This document shows positions 1 through 8,140 of a stretch of DNA of 34,104 bases, one piece after another. Below the pieces are notes generated by a model, which was given only the letters and a program-made list of their open reading frames with translations, was not told the DNA's origin and did no database searches. The stretch's first letter is position 1, and every line of letters begins with the position of its first letter. Source of the DNA: Bacillota bacterium (GTDB lineage: Bacteria; Bacillota; Clostridia; Christensenellales; UMGS416); the NCBI GenBank assembly GCA_023422005.1, contig JAEZSC010000022.1:1-34104 (forward strand), in the 5' to 3' direction. The position numbers and the translations under genes were made by a program.

Positions 1-76
1 TGGAAAGTTTTTTACAGGTTATTGTTAAATCTTGCGGCCATGACGGCGTTTTTGGCTGGGCGGCTGTTTTCTGTTG

Positions 77-82
77 TATAAT
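77..82 (+). promoter_or_regulatory. -10 box upstream of the Ppx/GppA gene
   Basis: A perfect TATAAT lies 38 bases before the start codon at 120. No good -35 hexamer is visible at normal spacing (TTGGCT at 19 bases is the closest). The ribosome binding site GAGGGTG sits shortly before the ATG. Assigned from the -10 box and its position only. Confidence 0.45.
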
Positions 83-119
83 AAGGAAACGATAAAACGT
101 TCCTTTTGAGGGTGATCAC

Positions 120-1664
120 ATGGCAAAGGGCGCCGCGGCGGTCATAGACATCGGTTCGTCGCTGCTGACCTGCGACATCGCACAGGCCGGCCGCGAGGGG
201 CTTTCGGAGCTGGACTATCTGGAGTTTCCCATCAACCTGGGCTATGAGTCCTTCACCCATGGGCGGGTCAGCTTTCAGACGCTGGAGGAGATCGCCCGGG
301 TGCTTGACGGCTTCATCGCCTCCGCCCGCCAATACGGCGTGGAGGACGACGCCATTGCCGTTACAGCCACCACGGCTCTGCGGGAGGCGTCCAACGCCGC
401 CTACATCCTGGATCAGATCCGTATCAAGTCCGGCTCGCTGGTGCAGGTGCTGGAGGACGGCCAGGAGATGGCGCTGATCTTCAAAGAGGTCATGCGCCGC
501 ATGGACGCCACCGGCGAGGATCTGCTCAAGCCCTTCATGATGGCTTACATCGGCACGGGTTCCGTTGGCATCGCCGCCGTGCGCGACGGTGCGGTGGTGT
601 TCGCCCGCAACGTGCGCGTGGGGTCGCTCAAGCTCTCGCAGATGCTGGGCGAGTCCGGCGACCGCACGCCGCGGTTCTATCACATTCTGGAGGAATATTT
701 AGGCGCGCTGACCGGTGTGTTGCGAGACCAGATGCAGGCCTTCCGACCGGGGCGCTTCGTTGTCTGCGGCAAGGAGATCGAGCTCATCGCCCAACTGACC
801 CATACCGAAGAGGTTGGCGGCATGCTGACCATCGACCGCCGGGGCTTGAGCGCCCTGTATGACGAGATCAAGACGCTGACGCCGGCCCAGGTGGCGGCGC
901 GCTTCGGGCTGCGGGCGGAACAGGGCGAGGTGCTGCTGCCTTCGCTGGCCATCTATATGACGCTGGCCGACTTCACCCAGAGCGACAAGGTGCTTTCCCC
1001 CAGCGTGGCCATGGGCGATTGGCTGCTGTATGAGCGGCTGTTCCCCAAGGAAGCCAGGGAGTGGCAGCGCCGCTTTGAGGAGGGGATCGCCGCCTCGGCC
1101 TGGGAGCTGCTGCGCCATTATCGCGGCGACGCCCGCCACGCCGCCGCCGTGGAGACCTTGAGCCTGCAGATCTTCGACAGCCTGCGCAAGGTGCACGGCT
1201 TTTCCCGGCGGGAGCGCCGGCTGCTGCAGGCGGCGGCCATTCTGCACGACATCGGCAAGTTCGTCAACAGCAAATACCACGACCTGTACTCCTGCCATCT
1301 GCTCATGGATAGCAACCTGATCGATCTGACGCGCTCGGAAACCGTGCTGGTGGCCAACATTGCCCGCTACCACAGCGGCGACGTGCCCAGCGCCGCCCAC
1401 GCCGAGTGGGCAGCGCTCACTGTGCAGGAGCGCTTGACGGCCAGCAAGCTGGCGGCCATCCTGCGCATCGCCGACGCGCTGGACCGCAGCCATATGCAGA
1501 AGTTCGCTGACATAGAGATGAAACTGCAGGGAAGCGATCTCATCATCACCGGCCGCAGCGACCGCGACACCGTGCTGGAGGAGTGGACCTTTGCCTACAA
1601 GAGCGAGTTCTTCACCGAGGTGTTCGGCCTGCGCTGCCTGCTGCACAAGAAGGGGAGAGAGTAA
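120..1664 (+). CDS. ppx: Ppx/GppA family phosphatase with C-terminal HD domain (exopolyphosphatase-like)
   Basis: This 514-residue cytoplasmic protein probably hydrolyses inorganic polyphosphate or pppGpp. The N-terminal half has the actin-like ATPase fold signature of the Ppx/GppA family: an early DIGSS phosphate-binding loop, ATTALREASNA near residue 85, and a second glycine-rich loop (YIGTGSVGI) near residue 142. The C-terminal third is an HD domain, with ILHDIGKF around residue 376 followed by conserved His/Asp positions, as in long bacterial Ppx proteins. ATG at 120 follows GAGGGTG at normal spacing. Polyphosphate kinase 1 follows on the same strand, a classic pairing of polyphosphate breakdown and synthesis. 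Exopolyphosphatase is preferred over GppA because of that neighbour, but the sequence does not separate the two activities. Confidence 0.87.
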   Translation: MAKGAAAVIDIGSSLLTCDIAQAGREGLSELDYLEFPINLGYESFTHGRVSFQTLEEIARVLDGFIASARQYGVEDDAIAVTATTALREASNAAYILDQIRIKSGSLVQVLEDGQEMALIFKEVMRRMDATGEDLLKPFMMAYIGTGSVGIAAVRDGAVVFARNVRVGSLKLSQMLGESGDRTPRFYHILEEYLGALTGVLRDQMQAFRPGRFVVCGKEIELIAQLTHTEEVGGMLTIDRRGLSALYDEIKTLTPAQVAARFGLRAEQGEVLLPSLAIYMTLADFTQSDKVLSPSVAMGDWLLYERLFPKEAREWQRRFEEGIAASAWELLRHYRGDARHAAAVETLSLQIFDSLRKVHGFSRRERRLLQAAAILHDIGKFVNSKYHDLYSCHLLMDSNLIDLTRSETVLVANIARYHSGDVPSAAHAEWAALTVQERLTASKLAAILRIADALDRSHMQKFADIEMKLQGSDLIITGRSDRDTVLEEWTFAYKSEFFTEVFGLRCLLHKKGRE

Positions 1665-1665
1665 A

Positions 1666-1820
1666 GGGGCTGTCTGCTGTACATACAGTGCATAGCTCAT
1701 ACAACAGGAAGGGATTTCGCGCCATCGGGCGCGACCAAAGGTCTCCGATCGCCCTTTGGAAACCTTCGGCACCAAATGTTTTGAATGATTATGCTAATAG
1801 GTGGCTAACACGACAGCCCC
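1666..1820 (+). repeat. Interspersed element with terminal inverted repeats, copy 1
   Basis: A 155-bp element starts one base after the ppx stop codon. It is bounded by a perfect 9-bp inverted repeat, GGGGCTGTC (1666-1674) and GACAGCCCC (1812-1820). Its core holds a hairpin, CGCGCC-ATCG-GGCGCG, followed by a segment also found at 24989-25140 (inverted) and 28206-28425. It separates ppx from ppk1. There is no coding potential I believe in. It resembles a non-autonomous miniature element or a REP/BIME-like unit; no clear target-site duplication is visible. Confidence 0.85.
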
Positions 1821-1854
1821 CCTCGCCGCTAGACGGGAAAGGAACGGACAATAA

Positions 1855-3921
1855 GTGGACGCGACGATGCTCAACCGAGAGGCCAGCTGGCTGGACTTCA
1901 ACGACCGGGTGCTGGACGAGGCCTGCAACCCCGGCAACCCGCTCATGGAGCGTCTGAAGTTCCTGGCCATCACGGCCAGCAACCTGGACGAGTTCTTCAT
2001 GGTGCGCATGGCCAACCTGCGCGACCGCGTGGACGGCGGCTACAAGGGTATGGACCCTTCCGGGCGCACGGCGTGGGAGCAGATGGCGCTGGCCGCCGAC
2101 AAGGCCCACAAGCTCATGGCCCGCCAGTACGCAACGCTCAATGATATCCTTCGGGAGTTATCCGCCGAGGCGGTCTTCCTGTCCATGGACGAGCTCAACG
2201 CCGAGCAGGCGGAGTATCTGAGCCTGTTCTTTGACGACACCGTCTACCCGGTGCTGACGCCGCTGGCCATAGATGCCGGCCGGCCCTTCCCGGTGGTGGC
2301 CAACCGCAGCCTGAACCTGGCCGTGCGCCTGCGCCGCCTGCAGCGCGACGAGGAGGACATGCTTTATGCCGTGGTGCAGGTGCCGGCCATCCTGCCGCGG
2401 TTCATCGAGGTGCCCCGCACGGCGGACCACCGCTGCTTTGTGCTGCTGGAGAAGCTCATGTCCCAGCGCATGGCCAGCCTGTTCCCCGGTTACGAGGTGA
2501 TGGCCCACTGCCCGTTCCGCATCACCCGCAACAGCGACCTGTCCATCGATGAGGCGGTGGACGACCTGCTGGATGAAATTTCCAAGTCTCTTAAGAAGCG
2601 CAAATGGGGTGACCCCGTGCGCCTGGAGCTGCAGAAGGGCCTGGGCGGCGAGCGCGCCGTGGACGAGCAGATCAAGGCCTTCCTGGTCAAAATGCTGGAT
2701 GTGGACAAGCCCGATGTTTATCACGCCGACGGCCCGCTGGACCTGACGGCCTATATGAAGTTCTCTCGCCTGAGCGGCTTTGAGCACCTGCGGGACAAGC
2801 CCTGGAAGCCCCAGCGAGCTGCCGATTTTCCTGAGAATGAAGACATCTTCAAGCTGATCCGGCAAAGGGACCGCCTGGTGCATCTGCCCTATGAGAGCTT
2901 TGACGCCGTGGAGCGCTTTGCCCGGCGAGCCGCCGTGGACCCGGACGTGCTGGCCATCAAGCAGACGCTGTACCGCGTCAGCGGCAATTCGCCCATCGTG
3001 GATTCTCTCATCACCGCCGCGGAGAACGGCAAGCAGGTTACGGTGCTGGTGGAGCTCAAGGCCCGCTTTGATGAGGAGAACAACATCGGCTGGGCCCGCA
3101 AGCTGGAGCAGGCCGGCTGCCATGTGATCTACGGCCTTTCGGGCCTCAAGATCCACGCCAAGATGCTGCTGGTCGTGCGCCGCGAGGACGACGGCATCCG
3201 CCGCTATGTGCACATGGCCACCGGCAACTACAACGATTCCACGGCCAAGCTCTACACGGACATCGGCCTTTTCACGTGCCGGGAGACCGTGGGCGCCGAC
3301 GCATCGGCGCTGTTCAACTATCTGACCGGCTATTCCCAACCCACGGCATGGCGCAAGCTCAAGGTGGCCCCCCGGGGCCTGCGGGATTTCTTCTACGCGA
3401 TGATCGGCCGGGAGATCGAGAACGCCCGCATGGGCCGCGCCGCCCGCATCGTGGCCAAGGTCAACAGCCTCATCGACGAGGGCGTCATCCGCCGGCTGTA
3501 CGAGGCCTCCGAAGCCGGTGTGAAGATCGAGCTGATCGTGCGGGGCATGTGCTGCCTGAAGGCCGGCGTGCCCGGCCTCTCCCAGAACATCTCGGTGCAC
3601 AGCATCATCGGGCGCTATCTGGAGCACAGCCGCATTTTCTACTTTGAGAACGGCGGCATCCCCGAGGTGTATCTGTCTTCGGCGGACTGGATGCAGCGCA
3701 ACCTGGACCGCCGCGTGGAGATCGCCTTCCCTGTGGAGAGCGAGGCGCTCAAGGACAAGCTGTGCCACATCCTGAACATCTCGCTTGCCGACAACGTCAA
3801 AGCCCGCATCATGGGCCTTGACGGCGTGTACACGATGGTGCAGCCCCGGGAAGGGGAGGCGCTCATAAACTCTCAGCAGTATTTTTACGACGAGGCGATT
3901 AAGGCGGTGCAGGAAGAGTAA
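1855..3921 (+). CDS. ppk1: Polyphosphate kinase 1
   Basis: This enzyme reversibly transfers the terminal phosphate of ATP to polyphosphate. The 688-residue length is normal for PPK1. The N-terminal domain carries NREASWLDFNDRVL and TASNLDEFFMVR, typical of the family. The catalytic C-terminal domains hold the phosphorylated histidine in GLKIHAKM (about residue 433) and a second conserved histidine in GRYLEHSRIFYF (about residue 590). The GTG start at 1855 is preceded by GGGAAAGGAA and matches the usual PPK1 N-terminus. The upstream partner is ppx, with a repeat element in between that may change how the two are co-transcribed. The stop lies only 4 bases from the stop of the convergent gene at 3926, with no terminator between. 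Confidence 0.96.
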   Translation: MDATMLNREASWLDFNDRVLDEACNPGNPLMERLKFLAITASNLDEFFMVRMANLRDRVDGGYKGMDPSGRTAWEQMALAADKAHKLMARQYATLNDILRELSAEAVFLSMDELNAEQAEYLSLFFDDTVYPVLTPLAIDAGRPFPVVANRSLNLAVRLRRLQRDEEDMLYAVVQVPAILPRFIEVPRTADHRCFVLLEKLMSQRMASLFPGYEVMAHCPFRITRNSDLSIDEAVDDLLDEISKSLKKRKWGDPVRLELQKGLGGERAVDEQIKAFLVKMLDVDKPDVYHADGPLDLTAYMKFSRLSGFEHLRDKPWKPQRAADFPENEDIFKLIRQRDRLVHLPYESFDAVERFARRAAVDPDVLAIKQTLYRVSGNSPIVDSLITAAENGKQVTVLVELKARFDEENNIGWARKLEQAGCHVIYGLSGLKIHAKMLLVVRREDDGIRRYVHMATGNYNDSTAKLYTDIGLFTCRETVGADASALFNYLTGYSQPTAWRKLKVAPRGLRDFFYAMIGREIENARMGRAARIVAKVNSLIDEGVIRRLYEASEAGVKIELIVRGMCCLKAGVPGLSQNISVHSIIGRYLEHSRIFYFENGGIPEVYLSSADWMQRNLDRRVEIAFPVESEALKDKLCHILNISLADNVKARIMGLDGVYTMVQPREGEALINSQQYFYDEAIKAVQEE

Positions 3922-3925
3922 AGCG

Positions 3926-4891
3926 TTATTCCGTCGCGTCTCCCCAGTTCAGATCTTTGGCCTTTTGATACGCCGCGCCGTCCTTTTTGGACAGCATGGC
4001 TTCTTTGATGCCCTGCGCTGTGCACAGCGAAAGCACCACGTGGCCCTTGCGCACCTGGGGGTGGCGCAGCACCCGGCCGGCCATGGGCTGCACCGGCAGC
4101 CGCGTGGCGCATACATAGCTGTATTTCTCGTCCTCATAACCCAGTTCCGCGCCCTTAAGCTGCCGGTGGGCGCGGCTGCGGGCCACCCTCTGGCTGAAGT
4201 GACACCAATCGCCCCCGGCCAGCGGGCAGGCGCGCCCGTGGGGGCACGGTGCGGCGATCAGGGCTTCTCCCTGCTCTCGTAGGATGTCCCGCGCCCGTAA
4301 AACGGCGGCGAAGCCGTCCTTTGTACCCGGCTCCACGATCAGCAGCGCGCCGGTGGTGCGCTGCCACAAGCGGCGCACCAGCTCTCCGGCTTGCGCCGGC
4401 GGCAGTTCGCCTAGCACATAGCAGGCGGTCACCAGATCGTGGGCAGAAGTGTCCCAAGGGCCGCACAGGTCGGCCTGGGTGAAGGCCGCCCGCCGCAGTG
4501 CTTCCAGCGGCGCCTGGCCGGCCAGCGCCCGGGCCAGCGCCAGCATGTCGCCGTCGCGTTCCAATGCTGTAAAATTGGCAATGCCCGGCCATTGCATCGC
4601 CGCTGCCCACAGCGCCGTGCCGGGGCCGCAGCCCGCGTCCAGCAGGCTGGCCGGCGCGAAACCCGGCAGCCGCGCGGCAACCTGAGCCATGGCGGCCCGG
4701 CACGCGGCGTACGTCGCGGGCAGGCGTGTGGCGGCATAGGCCGCCACATCCGGCGCGCCCTGCACAAAGCGCCCGCCCTTGGGCGCGCGCTCCCGGTAGC
4801 GCCGGCTCAACTCCTGGGAATGAGACGCAAGCTCGGCGGTTCTGGCGATCTCCTGATCCAGCGCGGCGCGTAAGGTCTGCGGCAGTTCCAT
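3926..4891 (-). CDS. Rsm22-like small ribosomal subunit methyltransferase family protein
   Basis: This 321-residue protein has a class I SAM-dependent methyltransferase fold with the Rsm22 signature. Visible elements are RLPATYAA near residue 56, the SAM-binding LLDAGCGPGT at 83-92, CYVLGELP near 157, VEPGTKDGF near 186, and APCPHGRACPL with DWCHFSQR. Cysteines 216, 222, 230 and 290 match the four-cysteine pattern that in Rsm22 relatives is thought to bind an Fe-S cluster. In mitochondria the family acts in small-subunit assembly; the bacterial role is inferred. The ATG at 4891 lies three bases after the stop of the upstream RsmC-like gene, with its GAGGG binding site inside that gene, so the two are probably translated together. 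Confidence 0.82.
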   Translation of the reverse strand: MELPQTLRAALDQEIARTAELASHSQELSRRYRERAPKGGRFVQGAPDVAAYAATRLPATYAACRAAMAQVAARLPGFAPASLLDAGCGPGTALWAAAMQWPGIANFTALERDGDMLALARALAGQAPLEALRRAAFTQADLCGPWDTSAHDLVTACYVLGELPPAQAGELVRRLWQRTTGALLIVEPGTKDGFAAVLRARDILREQGEALIAAPCPHGRACPLAGGDWCHFSQRVARSRAHRQLKGAELGYEDEKYSYVCATRLPVQPMAGRVLRHPQVRKGHVVLSLCTAQGIKEAMLSKKDGAAYQKAKDLNWGDATE

Positions 4892-4894
4892 CGG

Positions 4895-5491
4895 TCAGCC
4901 CTCCGCCGCCCAGGCGGCCAGCACGTGGTAGCCGCCCTCGCGGCCCAGCTCGGTCACGCGGGGGTAAAGCTCCTCCAGCCGCCGTCGGGCGCTGGGCGCG
5001 CCCTGCTTTTTCTGCAGCACGATGATCAGCGCGCCGCCAGGGCTCAAGCGCTTTGCAGCCTCCTCGAACCATGGATAGTACACGGCCTTGCCCGCCCGCA
5101 CCGGCGGGTTGCACAGGATGAAGTCGAAGCGCCCCTCCACGGCGGCGAAGCCGTCGCCGGATACTGCCGTCACCTGCACGCCTAACCGCTGGGCATTTTC
5201 CCGTGCCAAGGCCACGGCGCGTTCGTTGATGTCGCACAGCACAGCTTCGATGGCCGGGTGCTTCAGTTTTGCCGCGATGCCCACAAACCCGTAGCCGCAG
5301 CCCAGGTCCAGCACGCGGCCATGGAGCGCCGGCACGCTGTCGATCAGCAGCCGGGAGCCAAAGTCCACATGGCCCCGGCAGAACACGCCGGCGTCGGTGA
5401 TAAACTCATATTCTTTGCCCGCCCATGCCCACACGGCGCTGGCCCGGCGGCTGGCGCTCTTGGGGTCAGAGGTGAAGTAATGATCGCTCAT
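4895..5491 (-). CDS. RsmC-like class I methyltransferase (16S rRNA G1207-type)
   Basis: This 198-residue SAM-dependent methyltransferase begins MSDHYFTSDPKS, the form typical of small single-domain RsmC-like proteins in Gram-positive bacteria. It has the SAM loop LDLGCGYGFVG at 61-71 and the substrate-side CNPPVRAG with NPP at 128-130; NPP is characteristic of enzymes acting on exocyclic amines such as N2 of guanine. The start at 5491 is chosen over an upstream in-frame ATG (5530) because AAAGGAG sits just before it. It is the first gene of a minus-strand pair with the Rsm22-like gene, so both may act on the small ribosomal subunit. The exact methylated base is inference. Confidence 0.84.
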   Translation of the reverse strand: MSDHYFTSDPKSASRRASAVWAWAGKEYEFITDAGVFCRGHVDFGSRLLIDSVPALHGRVLDLGCGYGFVGIAAKLKHPAIEAVLCDINERAVALARENAQRLGVQVTAVSGDGFAAVEGRFDFILCNPPVRAGKAVYYPWFEEAAKRLSPGGALIIVLQKKQGAPSARRRLEELYPRVTELGREGGYHVLAAWAAEG

Positions 5492-5538
5492 GGCGCGCTC
5501 CTTTGCACGATGAAAAAATCTTTCGGCCAACGCCGAGC

Positions 5539-6288
5539 CTATTCATAGACGTAACGGTGCCATTCGCTGTGCAGATACGCACAGTCGCACCCTTTGCTGG
5601 CCTCTTCATAGCTGAGCGCCCTGCCGCTGCTCAGAATGGTTTGGAAGTAGCATAACCTGTTATCGATATCCCGCTCCATCTTCCGCCTGTCAGCCAGCGC
5701 GGGGCCATGGGCGGGTAAGAAGATCAGGGAGGTCATGGCCTTGAGCCGGTTCAGGGATTCCACATGTCTTGGGATTTGATTCGGGTCAGCCGATGGCAGG
5801 ATGGGCCTGCCATCGTTGGAGAACATCACTTCGTCCGCAACGTGCAGGTATGTATCGTTGATTCTAATCAGTATGGTACACATGGAATGCCCTGGGAAGG
5901 GGAGGAGTGCAACGCTGTGCTGGCCGAAGTCCTTTGTATACGGCTCCCTTATCAGAAGCGATGGCACAAAGTATTGGCGATCCTTCTCGTCCGTCCACAG
6001 TTCCAGCGTGACCCCGTAATGCTCGCTTCCGTATACGGGAACCTTGGGCAGCACCCGGAGCCCCTGCATGTGGTCGTCGTGAAAATGGGACAGAATGACG
6101 CTGTCGATTTCCCATCCGCAATCCCTAATATCTTCGAGGACCTGCTGCGCCTGAAACGCATATCCGGTATCGATCAGGAGCACTTTGTTCCCATGGACCA
6201 CGGCATAGATATTGTTGCCAAAGTGCTTTCCCGGCAACGGATCAAATGTGTATTGTATGATCCCCTGCGCCAGTTCGGTTTTTTGCAT
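5539..6288 (-). CDS. MBL-fold metallohydrolase
   Basis: This 249-residue metallo-beta-lactamase-fold hydrolase carries the metal-binding HFHDDH at 68-73, preceded by LLIDTGY near residue 37, then FPGHSM and PAHGPA as further metal-ligand motifs. It has no signal peptide. Start ATG 6288 is chosen because GGAAAGGA lies directly upstream and the promoter at 6337-6365 overlaps the longer reading frame (to 6396). The fold covers glyoxalase II-like enzymes, lactonases, flavoprotein-related enzymes and others; the substrate cannot be read from the sequence. The protein ends close to the RsmC-like gene but has its own promoter. Confidence 0.85.
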   Translation of the reverse strand: MQKTELAQGIIQYTFDPLPGKHFGNNIYAVVHGNKVLLIDTGYAFQAQQVLEDIRDCGWEIDSVILSHFHDDHMQGLRVLPKVPVYGSEHYGVTLELWTDEKDRQYFVPSLLIREPYTKDFGQHSVALLPFPGHSMCTILIRINDTYLHVADEVMFSNDGRPILPSADPNQIPRHVESLNRLKAMTSLIFLPAHGPALADRRKMERDIDNRLCYFQTILSSGRALSYEEASKGCDCAYLHSEWHRYVYE

Positions 6289-6336
6289 ATCATTCCTTTC
6301 CCAGTGCCGGGTTGCCAAAACCAAGCCGACAAGCCA

Positions 6337-6365
6337 ATTATATCCGAAGCAAGATGCTTTGTTAA
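6337..6365 (-). promoter_or_regulatory. Sigma-A promoter for the MBL-fold gene
   Basis: On the minus strand, TTAACA (6365-6360) is followed after exactly 17 bases by TATAAT (6342-6337). Transcription would start near 6330, giving a leader of about 40 bases before ATG 6288. Confidence 0.7.
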
Positions 6366-6441
6366 GGGAAAAAGGTGTAAGCCGGCCGTCCACCAATGGC
6401 TGCCAGCCTCTGCAACAAAATGTAAAAACCCTGCCGTTCGC

Positions 6442-6470
6442 TTGAAAGATGATTTAAATCGGTGTATGAT
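6442..6470 (+). promoter_or_regulatory. Sigma-A promoter for the lipoprotein array
   Basis: TTGAAA (6442-6447) and TATGAT (6465-6470) are separated by 17 bases. The spacer contains the 10-bp palindrome GATTTAAATC (6451-6460), a possible regulator site. It lies 45 bases before the first lipoprotein start, and no terminators are seen between the five following genes, so it probably drives the whole array. Confidence 0.68.
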
Positions 6471-6514
6471 GGCAACATCTCCCATTCTAGAGATAGTTGG
6501 AGGTACGCCGATAG

Positions 6515-8095
6515 ATGCGCTTGCGTGGTTTGGCAGCCGTGCTGATGTGCGCGCTGCTGTTGCTGGCCGGGTGCGGGCCGTCTCAACCGGCTGTTCCCGG
6601 CACGGTCGATTTTCCGTCAGACATTTCGGAGCCTCTTAAAATGGTCACGGACGAGCCCTTTTCCATCGCATTGCTCGTAGGCCGCTCCACGGACGGCCAG
6701 AGCAAGGCTACTCTGGATGCGACCACCCAGGTCATGGAGCATTTGCAAAGCTGCATCAATGCCCTGGGATGGCGTTTGACCATCCAGACCAAACAGTTCG
6801 ATTTTGACAAAAAGCTGGTTCCCGTGCTGCAGGCGGACATGGCCGGCGGCGGCGCGGCCGATGGCTATCTGGTGGACGCCGCAACGGCGCAGACGCTGCT
6901 GAAGCTGCAGCTCACGCAGGATGTAGGGCCCGCGCTGCGCCAACGCGCGCCGCAGCTTTACGACCGCATCACGGCTCTTCGGAACACTCCTGTGGAAGGC
7001 ATCCCCGCCGCGCTGCAATATTGGCCCAAATTCCGCCCCATAGTGCTGTATCTGCTGACCTCGGCGCTGCAGGCTTATGGCAAGCAGATCGTCAACGCCA
7101 CCGATCTTGTGGACTTTCTGCAAAGTGGTCCGTACACTGTGTGGATGACCGGCGGCTTACAGGACGTCATGGACGCGTGGGCGGGGCAGATGGGGTATTA
7201 TGCGCTTTCTCCCTATGGCCTGCCCGATTATTTCTATGCGCGCATGGACGATCCATCCTGTGCACCGGTGCCGCTGGAAGACATCGAGGGCTTTGACCAA
7301 TGGTTTTTGCGATGTGTGGAATTGCAGACCTTGAGCAAATTGCAGTCGCCGTACACCGAGGGGATAGACCCCCAAACCAGTGGCTATTTCAATGTTTTGG
7401 CGCGGCAGATGGATCTGGGGTACCTCGCGGCGACCGGTGGGAAGGGTAAGGACTACACGGCGCTGGCGCTGAGCGGCTGCACCGTGCCGATGCTGGACGC
7501 GTCCGAGCCGGTCATCGGGCAAATGTTTGCCGTGCCAGCCGACAGCCGCCATGTCGGCGCCGTGGCGGCCTTCGCCCAGTGGGCGCTGGCCTCGCCCGGA
7601 GGCTATACCTTGTGCAACTACGGCCAGCAGGATGTGGACTATCGCCTCGTGGATGGCCGCATGGAATATCTGCGCGAGGGCAACCCGCTGAACGCCGAGG
7701 ATTGGAAGCTCTACAACCAGTTCATGCTGCCGGCAGCCTTTGCCTTTCGGGGCACGTTGTTCCATAACGATGACCTGGAGCGCCCCTGCGTGTATGGCGC
7801 GGCCAACGCCGACGACCTGATTGCCCAGCTGCAGCCGGTGCAGCCGCCCATCTGGCGGGCGCGGGAGCTGCGGGCCAGCGTCTGGGACCTAGAGGAGACC
7901 TTCGATGTATGCACGCAGCCATACCAGGAAGTGCTGAGCCAGCGGTATTCCGACTTCAGCTATATGGTGGCGCGCATCAATGACGTGCCGGAATTTTCAC
8001 CGGAGCAGGTGCTGGCGCAGATTCGGGAGAACCGGCCCAAGCTGGATCCGTTGATTCTGGAGTTGACCAGGAAGCTCAGTTCTCTGCTGCAATAG
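6515..8095 (+). CDS. Solute-binding-protein-like lipoprotein, array copy 1
   Basis: This 526-residue secreted lipoprotein has a short basic N-terminus, a hydrophobic stretch and lipobox LLAGC with the lipidated cysteine at residue 20. The mature part resembles large family-1 extracellular solute-binding proteins: an LTQDVGPAL..APQLYD segment, then EGIPAALQ, a DAWAGQMGYYAL block, YFYARMDD, and NYGQQDVDYRLVDGRMEYL, where many binding proteins have an analogous late motif. It ends with a helical tail (VPEFSPEQVLAQIRENRP). GGAGG lies about 11 bases before the start. It heads five paralogues transcribed the same way; no ABC permease or ATPase is nearby, so the ligand and any transport role are unknown. 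Confidence 0.8.
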   Translation: MRLRGLAAVLMCALLLLAGCGPSQPAVPGTVDFPSDISEPLKMVTDEPFSIALLVGRSTDGQSKATLDATTQVMEHLQSCINALGWRLTIQTKQFDFDKKLVPVLQADMAGGGAADGYLVDAATAQTLLKLQLTQDVGPALRQRAPQLYDRITALRNTPVEGIPAALQYWPKFRPIVLYLLTSALQAYGKQIVNATDLVDFLQSGPYTVWMTGGLQDVMDAWAGQMGYYALSPYGLPDYFYARMDDPSCAPVPLEDIEGFDQWFLRCVELQTLSKLQSPYTEGIDPQTSGYFNVLARQMDLGYLAATGGKGKDYTALALSGCTVPMLDASEPVIGQMFAVPADSRHVGAVAAFAQWALASPGGYTLCNYGQQDVDYRLVDGRMEYLREGNPLNAEDWKLYNQFMLPAAFAFRGTLFHNDDLERPCVYGAANADDLIAQLQPVQPPIWRARELRASVWDLEETFDVCTQPYQEVLSQRYSDFSYMVARINDVPEFSPEQVLAQIRENRPKLDPLILELTRKLSSLLQ

Positions 8096-8140
8096 GCTCC
8101 AACTGGGCGGTTTATGCCCATGGAGGAAAAGAGGTGTGGG

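Noticed and set aside
699..1775. Minus-strand frame starting in repeat copy 1 with translation VPKVSKGRSETFGRARW
   Set aside because: The N-terminal part is only the translated repeat; the same peptide appears from copy 3, so it is a repeat artefact, not a protein.
1655..1830. Target-site duplication flanking repeat copy 1
   Set aside because: The bases outside the inverted repeats (GTAAA left, CCTCG right) do not match, and none was found around copy 2 either.
2158..3768. 536-codon open frame on the minus strand inside ppk1
   Set aside because: It is the mirror of a GC-rich coding frame; the His/Ala/Gly-rich translation resembles no protein family, while ppk1 is certain.
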